Positions 18,591 through 26,533 of a DNA stretch of 64,000 bases are shown one piece after another. The notes under the pieces are model-generated. The model made no database searches, was not told the origin of the DNA, and worked only from the letters and a program-made list of their open reading frames with translations. This stretch comes from Caviibacter sp963550915 (GTDB taxonomy: Bacteria > Fusobacteriota > Fusobacteriia > Fusobacteriales > Leptotrichiaceae), in assembly GCA_963550915.1 (NCBI GenBank), contig CAUVEB010000003.1, forward strand, positions 73,307-137,306, given 5' to 3'. A program made the translations under genes and the position numbers. Every line of letters begins with the position of its first letter. Within the stretch, counting starts at the first letter, position 1.

Positions 18591-18619
18591 ATATTATCAC
18601 TTTTTCATTAAAATATCAA
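18591..18619 (-). promoter_or_regulatory. Promoter of the SRP RNA gene
   Basis: On the minus strand TTGATA (plus 18614-18619) and TAATAT (plus 18591-18596) are separated by 17 bases. The predicted start, about six bases further on, coincides with the first G of the SRP RNA. Confidence 0.75.
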
Positions 18620-18622
18620 TGT

Positions 18623-18652
18623 AAAAAAATAGTATGTTATACAACATACTAT
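18623..18652 (-). terminator. Terminator after the small lipoprotein gene
   Basis: A 10-bp inverted repeat, ATAGTATGTT and AACATACTAT around a four-base loop, runs into seven T on the minus strand. It begins next to the lipoprotein stop codon and insulates that gene from the SRP RNA promoter. Confidence 0.85.
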
Positions 18653-19042
18653 CTATTTCATTTCAAGTTCAGTTAAATAATTACCATTTGCTTCTAAGTC
18701 ATACATTGCACCAGTTGCACCGTCAACTATATATCCCCAGAAACCTGGTAAGAAGAAGTTACCTACTGCAAAAGCTCCTATATTAACTTTTGGATTTACG
18801 TTTACAGTTTCACTAGTTGTTTTAATTTTGTAATAAGCTCCAGTAAAAGCTTTAGAACTTTTTGCTAATTGAGCTTCAACTGTTCCTCTACCAGAAGCAA
18901 CAATAATACCATTTTCATTTATAATTTGAATTTGTTTATTACTTTTTGAAGTAACTTTAATTTTTTGTGAAGTCCCGTTTACAACAGTAGCACAACTTGT
19001 AAGCATAATTGCAGAAATAGCAATAAAAAATATTTTTTTCAT
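18653..19042 (-). CDS. Small predicted lipoprotein
   Basis: A 129-residue protein with a lipoprotein signal peptide: KK, a hydrophobic stretch, then the lipobox LTSC with the acylated cysteine at residue 17. The mature part begins CATVVNGTSQ and ends with a glycine-rich, partly hydrophobic segment (FFLPGFWGYIVDGATGAMYDL). This pattern resembles small lipoproteins of diderms whose function is unknown; I cannot assign one. AGGAGAG precedes the ATG. It is a single-gene unit with its own terminator. Confidence 0.75.
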   Translation of the reverse strand: MKKIFFIAISAIMLTSCATVVNGTSQKIKVTSKSNKQIQIINENGIIVASGRGTVEAQLAKSSKAFTGAYYKIKTTSETVNVNPKVNIGAFAVGNFFLPGFWGYIVDGATGAMYDLEANGNYLTELEMK

Positions 19043-19118
19043 ATTACTCTCCTTTCAGTTATATATATATCATTGTAATACAAAAAGATATAAAAGTAAA
19101 TATGAAAACTTTTTATGG

Positions 19119-19124
19119 TATAAT
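19119..19124 (+). promoter_or_regulatory. Extended -10 element before the KilA-N gene
   Basis: TATAAT at 19119-19124 is preceded by TATGG, giving an extended -10; no good -35 is visible. The rest of the 155-base gap between the divergent lipoprotein and KilA-N genes holds only AT-rich sequence. Confidence 0.5.
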
Positions 19125-19197
19125 ATATGATATAAATATGTAATCATTGATAAATAAAAACTATAATCAGTACATCAGAAATAGGAGGTATTTATAT

Positions 19198-20049
19198 ATG
19201 TCAAAGCTTAAAAAAGACACAATTGAAGCAAAAGGATTTTCGATTCAAATTTACACTGAAGACTTTAAAAATGATTATATAAGTCTTACAGATATTGCAC
19301 GATTTAAGAATATTAACGAACCTAAAGATGTAGTAAAAAACTGGCTCAGAGTAAGAGATACTATAGAATTCTTGGGTTTATGGGAAACTATTAATAATCC
19401 AAATTTTAAAGGGGTCGAATTCGACTCCTTTAGAAAAGAAACTGGAACAAACGCTTTCACTTTATCTCCTCAAAGGTGGGTTGAAAAAACAAATGCAATA
19501 GGGATTATTTCTAAATCAGGAAAAGGTGGAGGGACTTATGCACATCCTGATATTGCTATGGAATTTGCATCGTGGATTTCAGCTGAATTCAAGTTATATT
19601 TAATTCAAGATTATAAGAGGCTTAAATCAGATGAAAATTCTAAATTATCTCTTAGTTGGAACTTAAATAGAGAAATATCTAAAATTAACTATAAAATACA
19701 TACTGATGCAATTAAGGAATATCTACTATCTGATTTAACAAACGAACAATTATTATATAAGTACGCAAGTGAAGCAGATATGCTTAATGTTGCCTTGTTT
19801 AATAAGAGATCTAGGCAGTGGCGTGATGAAAATCCAAAACTAAAAGGTAATATGTGTGATTATGCAAGTATTAATGAATTATTAATTCTTGCAAATATGG
19901 AAAGCTACAACGCTGTCCTTATAACTAAAGGAATTGAACAAAAAGAAAGAATGATAGAGCTTAGAAAATTAGCTAGAACACAACTTTTATCACTAGAAAA
20001 ACTAAATTTTGTAGGTCTTAAAAGTTTAGAAGATAAATCTAAAAAATAG
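19198..20049 (+). CDS. KilA-N domain protein
   Basis: A 283-residue protein with a KilA-N DNA-binding domain: DYISLTDIARFKN (about residues 24-36), VVKNWLRVRDTIEFLGLWE, then NFKGVEFDSFRKETGTNAF and GKGGGTYAHPDIAMEFASWIS. The C-terminal part is helical and ends in a region rich in Lys and Leu. KilA-N domains are common in phage antirepressors and virus proteins, but chromosomal copies occur in host-associated bacteria. There is no phage gene nearby, so it looks like an isolated acquired gene. AGGAGG six to eight bases before ATG 19198 supports this start; an in-frame ATG lies upstream at 19147. Confidence 0.85.
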   Translation: MSKLKKDTIEAKGFSIQIYTEDFKNDYISLTDIARFKNINEPKDVVKNWLRVRDTIEFLGLWETINNPNFKGVEFDSFRKETGTNAFTLSPQRWVEKTNAIGIISKSGKGGGTYAHPDIAMEFASWISAEFKLYLIQDYKRLKSDENSKLSLSWNLNREISKINYKIHTDAIKEYLLSDLTNEQLLYKYASEADMLNVALFNKRSRQWRDENPKLKGNMCDYASINELLILANMESYNAVLITKGIEQKERMIELRKLARTQLLSLEKLNFVGLKSLEDKSKK

Positions 20050-20073
20050 TAAAAGATGTATATGAATTGTTTT

Positions 20074-20102
20074 TTGTTTTTAAATCATTTATGTTGTATA
20101 AT
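20074..20102 (+). promoter_or_regulatory. Promoter for the dipeptidase gene
   Basis: TTGTTT (20074-20079) and TATAAT (20097-20102) are separated by 17 bases in the gap after the KilA-N gene. Confidence 0.6.
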
Positions 20103-20150
20103 ATACTATATCATATGAATGCTTAAAAAGCGTTGGAAAAGGAGTTTATT

Positions 20151-21605
20151 ATGGAATTAGAAAAAATATATCCAGAAAGAGTTTTTCATTATTTTTGTGA
20201 AATTTCAAAAATACCTAGAGGTTCAGGTAATGAAAAAGCAATAAGCGATTATCTAGTAAAGTTTGCAAAAGATCACAATCTTTATGTGTATCAAGATGAA
20301 AAGTATAATATCTTGATAAGAAAAGATGCTACAAAAGGGTATGAAAAATATAAGCCAATTGCTCTTCAAGGTCATATGGATATGGTTTGTGAAAAAAACA
20401 AAGATGTTGAATTTGATTTTGAAAAAGACCCTATAAAAATAGTTGTAAAAGACGGTTTTTTATATGGTGATGGAACAACACTTGGTGCTGATAATGGTAT
20501 ATGTGTTGGTATGGTGCTTTCTATATTAGAATCAAACGAAATAAAACACCCTAAGCTTGAAATACTTCTTACAACAGATGAAGAAGTTGGTATGTCAGGT
20601 GCTATATTCTTTGATGTTTCAAAACTAGAATCAGATATGATAGTTAATATAGATAGTGAACAATATGGAACTATTTGTGTAAGTAGTGCAGGTTGTGCTA
20701 GAGTTAGAACTTTTATTGATTTTGAAATGGAAGAAATATCAAGAAAAGAAAACATTTATTCACTTGAAGTTAAAGGACTAAGTGGAGGACATAGCGGTGC
20801 TGACATAAACGAAAATAAAGCAAATGCTAACAAAATATTAAATGAAATAATAAGAAGATTAATGGTAACAAAAGATGTAAATATCATTGATTTTAAAGGT
20901 GGAAATAAGAATAATACAATTCCAAGAGAAGCTTTAGCACATATAGTATGTGATGCTGATTATGATACAGTAAATAGTATAGTACAAATGGCAATGGATT
21001 CACTTAGTTATGAATATAAAGAAAGTGAAAGTACAATGCAAATTATTGTAAATAAGGTAGAATATGAAGGTCAAAAACAAATGACTACAAGCTCAACATA
21101 TAAGTTTGTAAGATATATACAAGGATATTTAACAGGAGTAATTAAAAAGAGCCAAGATATAGAAGGTCTTATACAAACATCCTTAAATCTAGGTGTAGTA
21201 GACTTAGAAAATGGACATCTTGTTATAAACACTCTTGTTAGAAGTGCTGTACTTAAAGAACAAAATGATTTATGTGATTATGTAGTAGAGTATGGAAATA
21301 AATATGGTGGAAATAGTATAATAGATGATACAGCAAATCCATGGGAATATAAAAAAGATTCAAAGATTAGAGATTATTTTGCAAAAATTTTTAAAGAACA
21401 AACAGGAGAATATCCAAAAATAGAAGCAATACACGCAGGACTTGAATGTGGAATTTTTTATGAAAGTAACGATAAATTAGATATAATTTCAATAGGACCA
21501 GATATTAAAAATCCACACACACCTGATGAAAGAATGAGTATAAGTGCAGTTGCTCAAACTTGGGAATTCTTATTAAAAGTATTAGAGGAGTACGACATTG
21601 TTTAA
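20151..21605 (+). CDS. pepD: Aminoacyl-histidine dipeptidase (PepD-type, M20 family)
   Basis: A 484-residue zinc dipeptidase of the M20C family. Metal-binding motifs are LQGHMDMVCEKN, then LGADNGICVG, TTDEEVGMSGA and near the C-terminus AIHAGLECGIF; the lid domain lies in the middle (GLSGGHSGADI). It hydrolyses dipeptides such as carnosine-type Xaa-His in the cytoplasm. AAAGGAG eight bases upstream supports ATG 20151; a TTG at 20133 would be too close to it. It overlaps the following fusion gene by eight bases, so the two are co-transcribed. Confidence 0.93.
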   Translation: MELEKIYPERVFHYFCEISKIPRGSGNEKAISDYLVKFAKDHNLYVYQDEKYNILIRKDATKGYEKYKPIALQGHMDMVCEKNKDVEFDFEKDPIKIVVKDGFLYGDGTTLGADNGICVGMVLSILESNEIKHPKLEILLTTDEEVGMSGAIFFDVSKLESDMIVNIDSEQYGTICVSSAGCARVRTFIDFEMEEISRKENIYSLEVKGLSGGHSGADINENKANANKILNEIIRRLMVTKDVNIIDFKGGNKNNTIPREALAHIVCDADYDTVNSIVQMAMDSLSYEYKESESTMQIIVNKVEYEGQKQMTTSSTYKFVRYIQGYLTGVIKKSQDIEGLIQTSLNLGVVDLENGHLVINTLVRSAVLKEQNDLCDYVVEYGNKYGGNSIIDDTANPWEYKKDSKIRDYFAKIFKEQTGEYPKIEAIHAGLECGIFYESNDKLDIISIGPDIKNPHTPDERMSISAVAQTWEFLLKVLEEYDIV

Positions 21606-22668
21606 CATAGACGGAATTATAGTAGTTGAAGGTAAAGATGATAAAACAGCACTTAGCCGTGTAATATCATCGCCAATTGAAATACTAAATGGAATGACAG
21701 GTTTAAATCAAAAGAAAATAGATTATCTAAAAGATTTAAGTAAGACAAACAAGATATATCTACTTACAGATCCAGATTTTTCAGGAGAAAAAATTAGAGA
21801 TAAAATAAATAAAAATATCCCTGATATTATAAACTTATTTGCTCCTAGAAGTATTTGTACAAAAGGCGATGATGTAGGAATAGAAAATTTACAAGATGAC
21901 GATATAATAGAAATTTTTAAAAATATTAGAAGTACTAGAAAAGAAAAATCAATATTTAGTACACAAGATTTAATTGATAATGGTCTAATGTTATTTGAAA
22001 ATTCAACTCTAAAAAGAGAAGTTTTAGGAGATGTATTATCAATTGGCTATTCAAACGCTAAGCAACTACTAAAAAGGCTTAATACCTTTAATATATCAAG
22101 AGAAGAATTTGATGAAGCTATGAAAATTGTAAATAGAATGTATGATAAAAAAGACAAAAATGCAGTTATTTTTGGTAAATTTTATCCGGTACATAAAGGT
22201 CATCTAGCATTTATAAAATACGTTAGTAGATATTGTAATAATCTATATGTATATGTATGTGAAGATACTAAAAGGGATATAACTTTATTTGATAATTCTA
22301 ATCTTAGTAAAAAAATGAATATAATTGATAGAAAAAATTTCATTGAAAAAGAAATAAAAGGGTATAAGAATATAATAGTAAAAACACTAAATGAAGATGG
22401 CATAACATCTTATCCTAATGGCTGGGAACAGTGGAGTGACAGAGTAAAAATAACTCTTGAAAAAGATAATGTTAAAGTAGACTGTATATTTACAAATGAA
22501 ATACAGGATATAGAAAATTATGAAAAATACTTCTTACTACCTGCACATTTAATAGATCCAAAAAGATTAGGATACAATATATCATCTACTAAGATAAGAG
22601 AAAATCCTAGTAAGTATATAGAGTTTATACCAAATAGTGTTAAAACGTTTTTAGAATTAAAAGATTAA
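21598..22668 (+). CDS. RNase M5 fused to a NadR-type NMN adenylyltransferase
   Basis: A 356-residue two-domain protein. Residues 1-185 match RNase M5 end to end: Toprim motifs VVEGKDD (9-15) and LTDPDFSGEKIR (56-67), then the M5-specific REVLGDVLSIGYSNAKQLLK (140-159). Residues 188-356 match the NMN adenylyltransferase domain of NadR: GKFYPVHKGH (193-202, HxGH nucleotide site), NEDGITSYPNGW (265-276) and ISSTKIRENP (328-337). The ribosylnicotinamide kinase domain of NadR is absent. RNase M5 matures 5S rRNA; the second domain would make NAD from NMN. The start is TTG 21598 after GAGGAG, overlapping pepD by eight bases. Confidence 0.9.
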   Translation: MFNIDGIIVVEGKDDKTALSRVISSPIEILNGMTGLNQKKIDYLKDLSKTNKIYLLTDPDFSGEKIRDKINKNIPDIINLFAPRSICTKGDDVGIENLQDDDIIEIFKNIRSTRKEKSIFSTQDLIDNGLMLFENSTLKREVLGDVLSIGYSNAKQLLKRLNTFNISREEFDEAMKIVNRMYDKKDKNAVIFGKFYPVHKGHLAFIKYVSRYCNNLYVYVCEDTKRDITLFDNSNLSKKMNIIDRKNFIEKEIKGYKNIIVKTLNEDGITSYPNGWEQWSDRVKITLEKDNVKVDCIFTNEIQDIENYEKYFLLPAHLIDPKRLGYNISSTKIRENPSKYIEFIPNSVKTFLELKD

Positions 22669-22675
22669 AATATAT

Positions 22676-22697
22676 AGGCGACATATTGTCGCCTTTT
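22676..22697 (+). terminator. Terminator after the RNase M5 fusion gene
   Basis: GGCGAC and GTCGCC pair around the loop ATATT and are followed by TTTT. Confidence 0.85.
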
Positions 22698-22741
22698 ATT
22701 AATTAAAAAGTTTGTTATTCAAAATAAATTTATATATTTTA

Positions 22742-22770
22742 TTTACAATTGATTAGTTTTTTGATAAAAT
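22742..22770 (+). promoter_or_regulatory. Promoter for the iron transporter operon
   Basis: TTTACA (22742-22747) and TAAAAT (22765-22770) are separated by 17 bases, 35 bases before the start codon. I looked for a Fur-like 7-1-7 palindrome here and did not find one. Confidence 0.5.
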
Positions 22771-22804
22771 TAAAATATAAAATATAGTTTGGAGGTCAAA
22801 ATAA

Positions 22805-23815
22805 ATGAAAAAAATATTTTTGATGTTAGTAGTAACTTTTGCAAACATTTTATTTGCAGATGGAGTAGTAAATATTTATACGTCAAGACATTATGATGTA
22901 GATAAAAAAATATATGAAGAATTTGAAAAGCAAACAGGTATAAAAGTAAATGCTGTACAAAATAATGATGTAAATGTTTTAATAAAGAAAATGGAACTTG
23001 AAGGTAAAAATACTGATGCTGATGTATTTTTAACAGTAGGTGTTGGTGACTTATATAGAGCTAAAAAATTAGGATTATTACAAGCAGTTAAAAGTAGAGT
23101 AATAGAAAAAAACGTTCCAAAATGGTTTAGAGATAAAAATAATAATTGGATAGGTATAAGTTATAGAGCACGTATATTTGTATATAATCCTGAAAAAATA
23201 AGTGCAAATATGCTTTCAACATATGAAGATTTAGCAAATCCAAAATGGCAAGGTAAGATTTTAACAAGAAGTTCAAGTAGCTCATACAATCAACATTTAA
23301 TAGCTTTTATGAATGCAAAAAATGGTGAAAAGAATACTATTATGTGGGCTAAAGGACTTGCATCAAATTTTGCAAGAGACCCTAAAGGTAATGATAGAGA
23401 TCAAGCAAAAGAAGTATTTAAAGGTACAGGAGATGTAGCGATAATGAATAGCTACTACATGGGTAGAATGTCAGTATCAAAAGATCCTTTTGAAAATGAA
23501 GTAGCTTCAAAATTAAAAATATTCTTCCCTAATCAAAAAGATGGTGGAACGCATATTAACTTATCAGGTGCAGGACTTACAAAACATGCTAAAAACAAAG
23601 CAAATGCAATTAAATTTATTGAATTTTTAACTGAAAAATACGCACAAAAAGTTATATCACATGAAAATTTTGAATATCCAACAAATCCTAAGGCTGAAAT
23701 AAGCCCAGTAGTTAAGTCTTGGGGAACATTTAAAACATCAAAAATTGACTTTGATTTAATAGGAGAAAAATTATCAAAATCAACATCAATTGCAAATGAG
23801 GCAAATTGGAAATAA
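22805..23815 (+). CDS. Iron(III) ABC transporter substrate-binding protein (FbpA/FutA-like)
   Basis: A 336-residue periplasmic binding protein with a signal peptide (MKKIFLMLVVTFANILFA). The mature part begins VVNIYTSRHYDVDK and includes WIGISYRARIFVYNPEKI, TRSSSSSYNQ and IMNSYYMGRM; the paired tyrosines near YY are typical iron ligands of the FbpA/FutA family. It would deliver ferric iron to the permease encoded next. AGGAGGT-like GGAGGTC precedes the ATG. It is the first gene of a three-gene operon, with the permease start overlapping its stop. Confidence 0.88.
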   Translation: MKKIFLMLVVTFANILFADGVVNIYTSRHYDVDKKIYEEFEKQTGIKVNAVQNNDVNVLIKKMELEGKNTDADVFLTVGVGDLYRAKKLGLLQAVKSRVIEKNVPKWFRDKNNNWIGISYRARIFVYNPEKISANMLSTYEDLANPKWQGKILTRSSSSSYNQHLIAFMNAKNGEKNTIMWAKGLASNFARDPKGNDRDQAKEVFKGTGDVAIMNSYYMGRMSVSKDPFENEVASKLKIFFPNQKDGGTHINLSGAGLTKHAKNKANAIKFIEFLTEKYAQKVISHENFEYPTNPKAEISPVVKSWGTFKTSKIDFDLIGEKLSKSTSIANEANWK

Positions 23816-25377
23816 TTAAGAAAAAATGGGAATTGTTATCATATATATTGTTGGGTTTAGTTATAAGCCCAATAATATATATTTTTTTAAATGTTGCAAA
23901 TAAAAATTCTATATATAGTACAGAAATATTTAAATACTTATTAAAAGACTATGTTATAAATACAATTTTAATTTTAATACCAACAGTAATTATTGCTACA
24001 TTTTTAGGCGTTATATTATCGTATTTTGAGACCTTTTATGAATATAGATTTAGAAAGTTTTTTAAGTATGCAAATGTAATGGTGTTTGCAATTCCTAGCT
24101 ATATTTTAGCATATATGTATACAGATATATTTACTGGGACTTTTTATAAATTGTTTAAAATAAATATTGATATTGCGAATAAAAAAGGAGCAATAATTAT
24201 ACTCTCGCTTTCATTTTATCCGTATGTTTATCTAATTTGTAATTCATATATGAAAAAAATATCGATGAATATAGTTAATAGTTCAAAAATTTTAGGTAAA
24301 AGTAATATAAAAACTTTTTTTAAGATAATATTACCACTATCAAGACCTGCAATTATTGCAGGAATGTCTCTTGTTATAATGGAGACTTTAAACGCATATG
24401 GAGTTCCAAGTTATTTTGGTATAAGTGTTTTTTCAACAGGCATACATAGTGCTTGGGTAAATTCATATGATTTAGATGGGGCTATAAAATTATCTGCAAT
24501 ATTAGTAATATTTGTGCTTATAATCCTATTTTTAGAAAGATATTTTAGAAAATCAAAAAACTATACTATAAATAGTAAAACACAGGAAATAAAAAGAGAA
24601 AAATTATCAGGAATTAAAGAAATTTTACTTCTATCTTTTCTTGTATTACTTTTTAGTGTGTCATTTTTAATACCTGTGCTATATATATTAAGACTATTTA
24701 TTTTATCTATTCCTTATATAGACTTAGTTATGCTTTTTGATTTAACTAAAAATACTATATACGTATTAATGATTTCATCTATTTTTATTATAATACTTGC
24801 CTTATTTTTAACAAATGTAGTAAGACTTAAAAAGAATAAGTATAGATGGATAATAAGCAATATTAGTTCTATAGGATATTCAATACCAGGTTCTGTAATA
24901 GCAATTGGATTTTTATCAATATTTATATCAATCGATAATTTTTTAATATCGCATAATATAACTAAAAATCTACTTCTTATTAAATCACCAATTGTTGTTG
25001 TTCTTGCTTATACAACAAGATTTTTATCACTTGCATATAATGGTATTGAGGCTAGTATAAATAAGATAGGTAATAATTATCATAAAGCTTCAAGAGTTTT
25101 AGGGGAATCAGCATTATTCACATTTTTTAAAATAGATTTAATAATGTTATCAAGTGGTGTTTTTTCAGCCTTTTTATTAGTTGCAATAGAAATAATGAAA
25201 GAACTTCCTCTTACATCTTTATTATTAGTAAAAAATACCTTAGCTATACAAATAAAAAATTATGCATCAGATGAAGAAATGGTTCTAACTGCTCCATTAT
25301 CACTTATGTTAATATTTATTTGTTTTGTATTACTTATGGTATATAATATAGTAGAGAATAGGAGAGAGCATAGATGA
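23806..25377 (+). CDS. Iron(III) ABC transporter permease (FbpB-like)
   Basis: A 523-residue inner-membrane permease made of two fused BPD_transp_1 units, giving about twelve helices. Each half carries an EAA-like loop, for example SSKILGKSNIKTFFKIILP in the first and ASRVLGESALFTFFKIDLI in the second, which contact the ATPase. It forms the channel for iron taken up through the adjacent binding protein. The only reasonable start is TTG 23806, ten bases before the end of the upstream gene, with GAGG close by, so translation is probably coupled. It overlaps the ATPase gene by four bases (ATGA). Confidence 0.88.
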   Translation: MEIIKKKWELLSYILLGLVISPIIYIFLNVANKNSIYSTEIFKYLLKDYVINTILILIPTVIIATFLGVILSYFETFYEYRFRKFFKYANVMVFAIPSYILAYMYTDIFTGTFYKLFKINIDIANKKGAIIILSLSFYPYVYLICNSYMKKISMNIVNSSKILGKSNIKTFFKIILPLSRPAIIAGMSLVIMETLNAYGVPSYFGISVFSTGIHSAWVNSYDLDGAIKLSAILVIFVLIILFLERYFRKSKNYTINSKTQEIKREKLSGIKEILLLSFLVLLFSVSFLIPVLYILRLFILSIPYIDLVMLFDLTKNTIYVLMISSIFIIILALFLTNVVRLKKNKYRWIISNISSIGYSIPGSVIAIGFLSIFISIDNFLISHNITKNLLLIKSPIVVVLAYTTRFLSLAYNGIEASINKIGNNYHKASRVLGESALFTFFKIDLIMLSSGVFSAFLLVAIEIMKELPLTSLLLVKNTLAIQIKNYASDEEMVLTAPLSLMLIFICFVLLMVYNIVENRREHR

Positions 25378-25994
25378 AATACTTATTATTTAACAATATA
25401 ACGTTTAGATATGATAAAGAAAATATTTTAGAAAATTACACATTTAATGTTGATAAATATGAAATTTTACTAATAAAAGGAAAATCAGGTATAGGTAAAT
25501 CAACTATATTAAATTTAATAACAGGCTTTGAAAAGCCTTTTAGTGGTGAGATCTTGCTTGATGGTGTAGATATAACAAATGAAAAAATTGAAAAAAGAAA
25601 TATAGGTTATCTTTTTCAAGAATATGCACTATTTCCACATTTAAATGTATATCAAAATATATCATACGGTATATCACATCTAAATAAGAAGGAAATAGAA
25701 AAAAGAGTTTCTGAACTGCTTGATATAGTCCAAATGAAAGGCTTTGAAAAAAGATATCCAAACGATTTATCAGGTGGTGAAAAACAAAGAATAGCACTTG
25801 CAAGATCACTTGCAAACAGACCAAAACTACTTCTTTTAGATGAACCTTTTTCATCACTTAATGAAGAGTTAAAAGATAAACTTAGAATTGATTTAAGAAA
25901 TATATTAAAAAGTCAAAAAATAACAGCTATTATAGTAAGTCATGATAGTGATGATAAAGTGATTGCAGATAGAGTTATTGAGATAAAAAAATAA
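25374..25994 (+). CDS. Iron(III) ABC transporter ATPase (FbpC-like, short)
   Basis: A 206-residue ABC ATPase with Walker A GKSGIGKST (about residues 36-44), Q-loop LFQEYALFPH, signature LSGGEKQR and Walker B LLLLDEPFSSL. It energises the adjacent FbpA-FbpB-type uptake system. At 206 residues it is an ATPase domain only; classical FbpC proteins are about 350 residues with a C-terminal regulatory region that is missing here. It overlaps the permease gene by four bases and is followed immediately by a terminator. Confidence 0.88.
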   Translation: MKYLLFNNITFRYDKENILENYTFNVDKYEILLIKGKSGIGKSTILNLITGFEKPFSGEILLDGVDITNEKIEKRNIGYLFQEYALFPHLNVYQNISYGISHLNKKEIEKRVSELLDIVQMKGFEKRYPNDLSGGEKQRIALARSLANRPKLLLLDEPFSSLNEELKDKLRIDLRNILKSQKITAIIVSHDSDDKVIADRVIEIKK

Positions 25995-26018
25995 TGGGCT
26001 AATAGCCCATTTATTTTA
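25994..26018. terminator. Bidirectional terminator between the iron ATPase and HU genes
   Basis: ATGGGCT and AGCCCAT pair around an AAT loop, with T-rich sequence on the plus strand side and A-rich sequence on the other. It separates two convergent genes. Confidence 0.8.
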
Positions 26019-26022
26019 TATC

Positions 26023-26304
26023 TTATTTAGCGTTTGCAACAGCGTCAGCTAATTTTTTACCAACTTTGAATTTAACAACTTTTTTAGCAGGTATTTTGAT
26101 TTCAGTACCATCTTTAGGGTTTCTACCTATTCTAGCTTCTTTTACTTTAGTTGAGAATGATCCCCAACCAACGAATTGAACATCTTTATTTTCTAATAAG
26201 CTTTCTTCTATTAAGTTTAAGAAGTTGCTTAATAATTCTTCAGATCTTTTTTTGTTTTCTCCTGTTCTAGCTGCGAAAGCTTCAACAAATTCTTTTTTTG
26301 ACAT
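26023..26304 (-). CDS. hup: HU family nucleoid DNA-binding protein
   Basis: A 93-residue histone-like protein of standard length, with MSKKEFVEAFAARTGENKK at the start and the DNA-binding arm around GRNPKDGTEIKIPAKKVVKFKVGK. It bends and compacts DNA as a dimer. Arg and Lys are abundant in the arms and the hydrophobic core pattern is intact. AGGAGG precedes the ATG. It lies behind secG and tpiA on the same strand and is the last gene before a terminator. Confidence 0.93.
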   Translation of the reverse strand: MSKKEFVEAFAARTGENKKRSEELLSNFLNLIEESLLENKDVQFVGWGSFSTKVKEARIGRNPKDGTEIKIPAKKVVKFKVGKKLADAVANAK

Positions 26305-26330
26305 TTTTTTCCTCCTATATATTTAATAAT

Positions 26331-26531
26331 TTATCTGATAACATTGTAAACTATAGCTGATAATAAGAATAGAACAGCTACATATTCAGTGAATTTTTCA
26401 ATTCCATCTTTTTCTTGATCAAGAATACTTTCAGTTTTAGCTACAGTATGACTTTTATCTGGTTGAAGTAAAATAACAACAACAAGTATTACTGATAGTA
26501 AAACCATAAGTGATACTAATAAACCTTTCAT
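26331..26531 (-). CDS. secG: Protein translocase subunit SecG
   Basis: A 66-residue membrane protein with two hydrophobic helices (about residues 3-22 and 45-64) joined by a polar linker, and the VVVILLQPDKS segment at the end of helix one, where SecG usually has an LLQ motif. SecG assists SecYE in protein export. Position just downstream of tpiA is a common arrangement. The product is slightly short but has both helices. The start codon has AGGAGG upstream, and the gap to tpiA is two bases. Confidence 0.85.
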   Translation of the reverse strand: MKGLLVSLMVLLSVILVVVILLQPDKSHTVAKTESILDQEKDGIEKFTEYVAVLFLLSAIVYNVIR

Positions 26532-26533
26532 AA

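Noticed and set aside
19198..20049. Prophage remnant around the KilA-N gene
   Set aside because: No integrase, capsid, tail, lysis or attachment repeats flank it; both neighbours are ordinary genes.
20372..20755. 127-codon reading frame on the minus strand
   Set aside because: It lies wholly inside the dipeptidase gene, is serine-rich in the way antisense of AT-rich coding DNA is, and has no recognisable motif.
22700..22800. Fur box before the iron transporter
   Set aside because: Only AT-rich sequence is present; no 7-1-7 or GATAAT-type palindrome could be matched.
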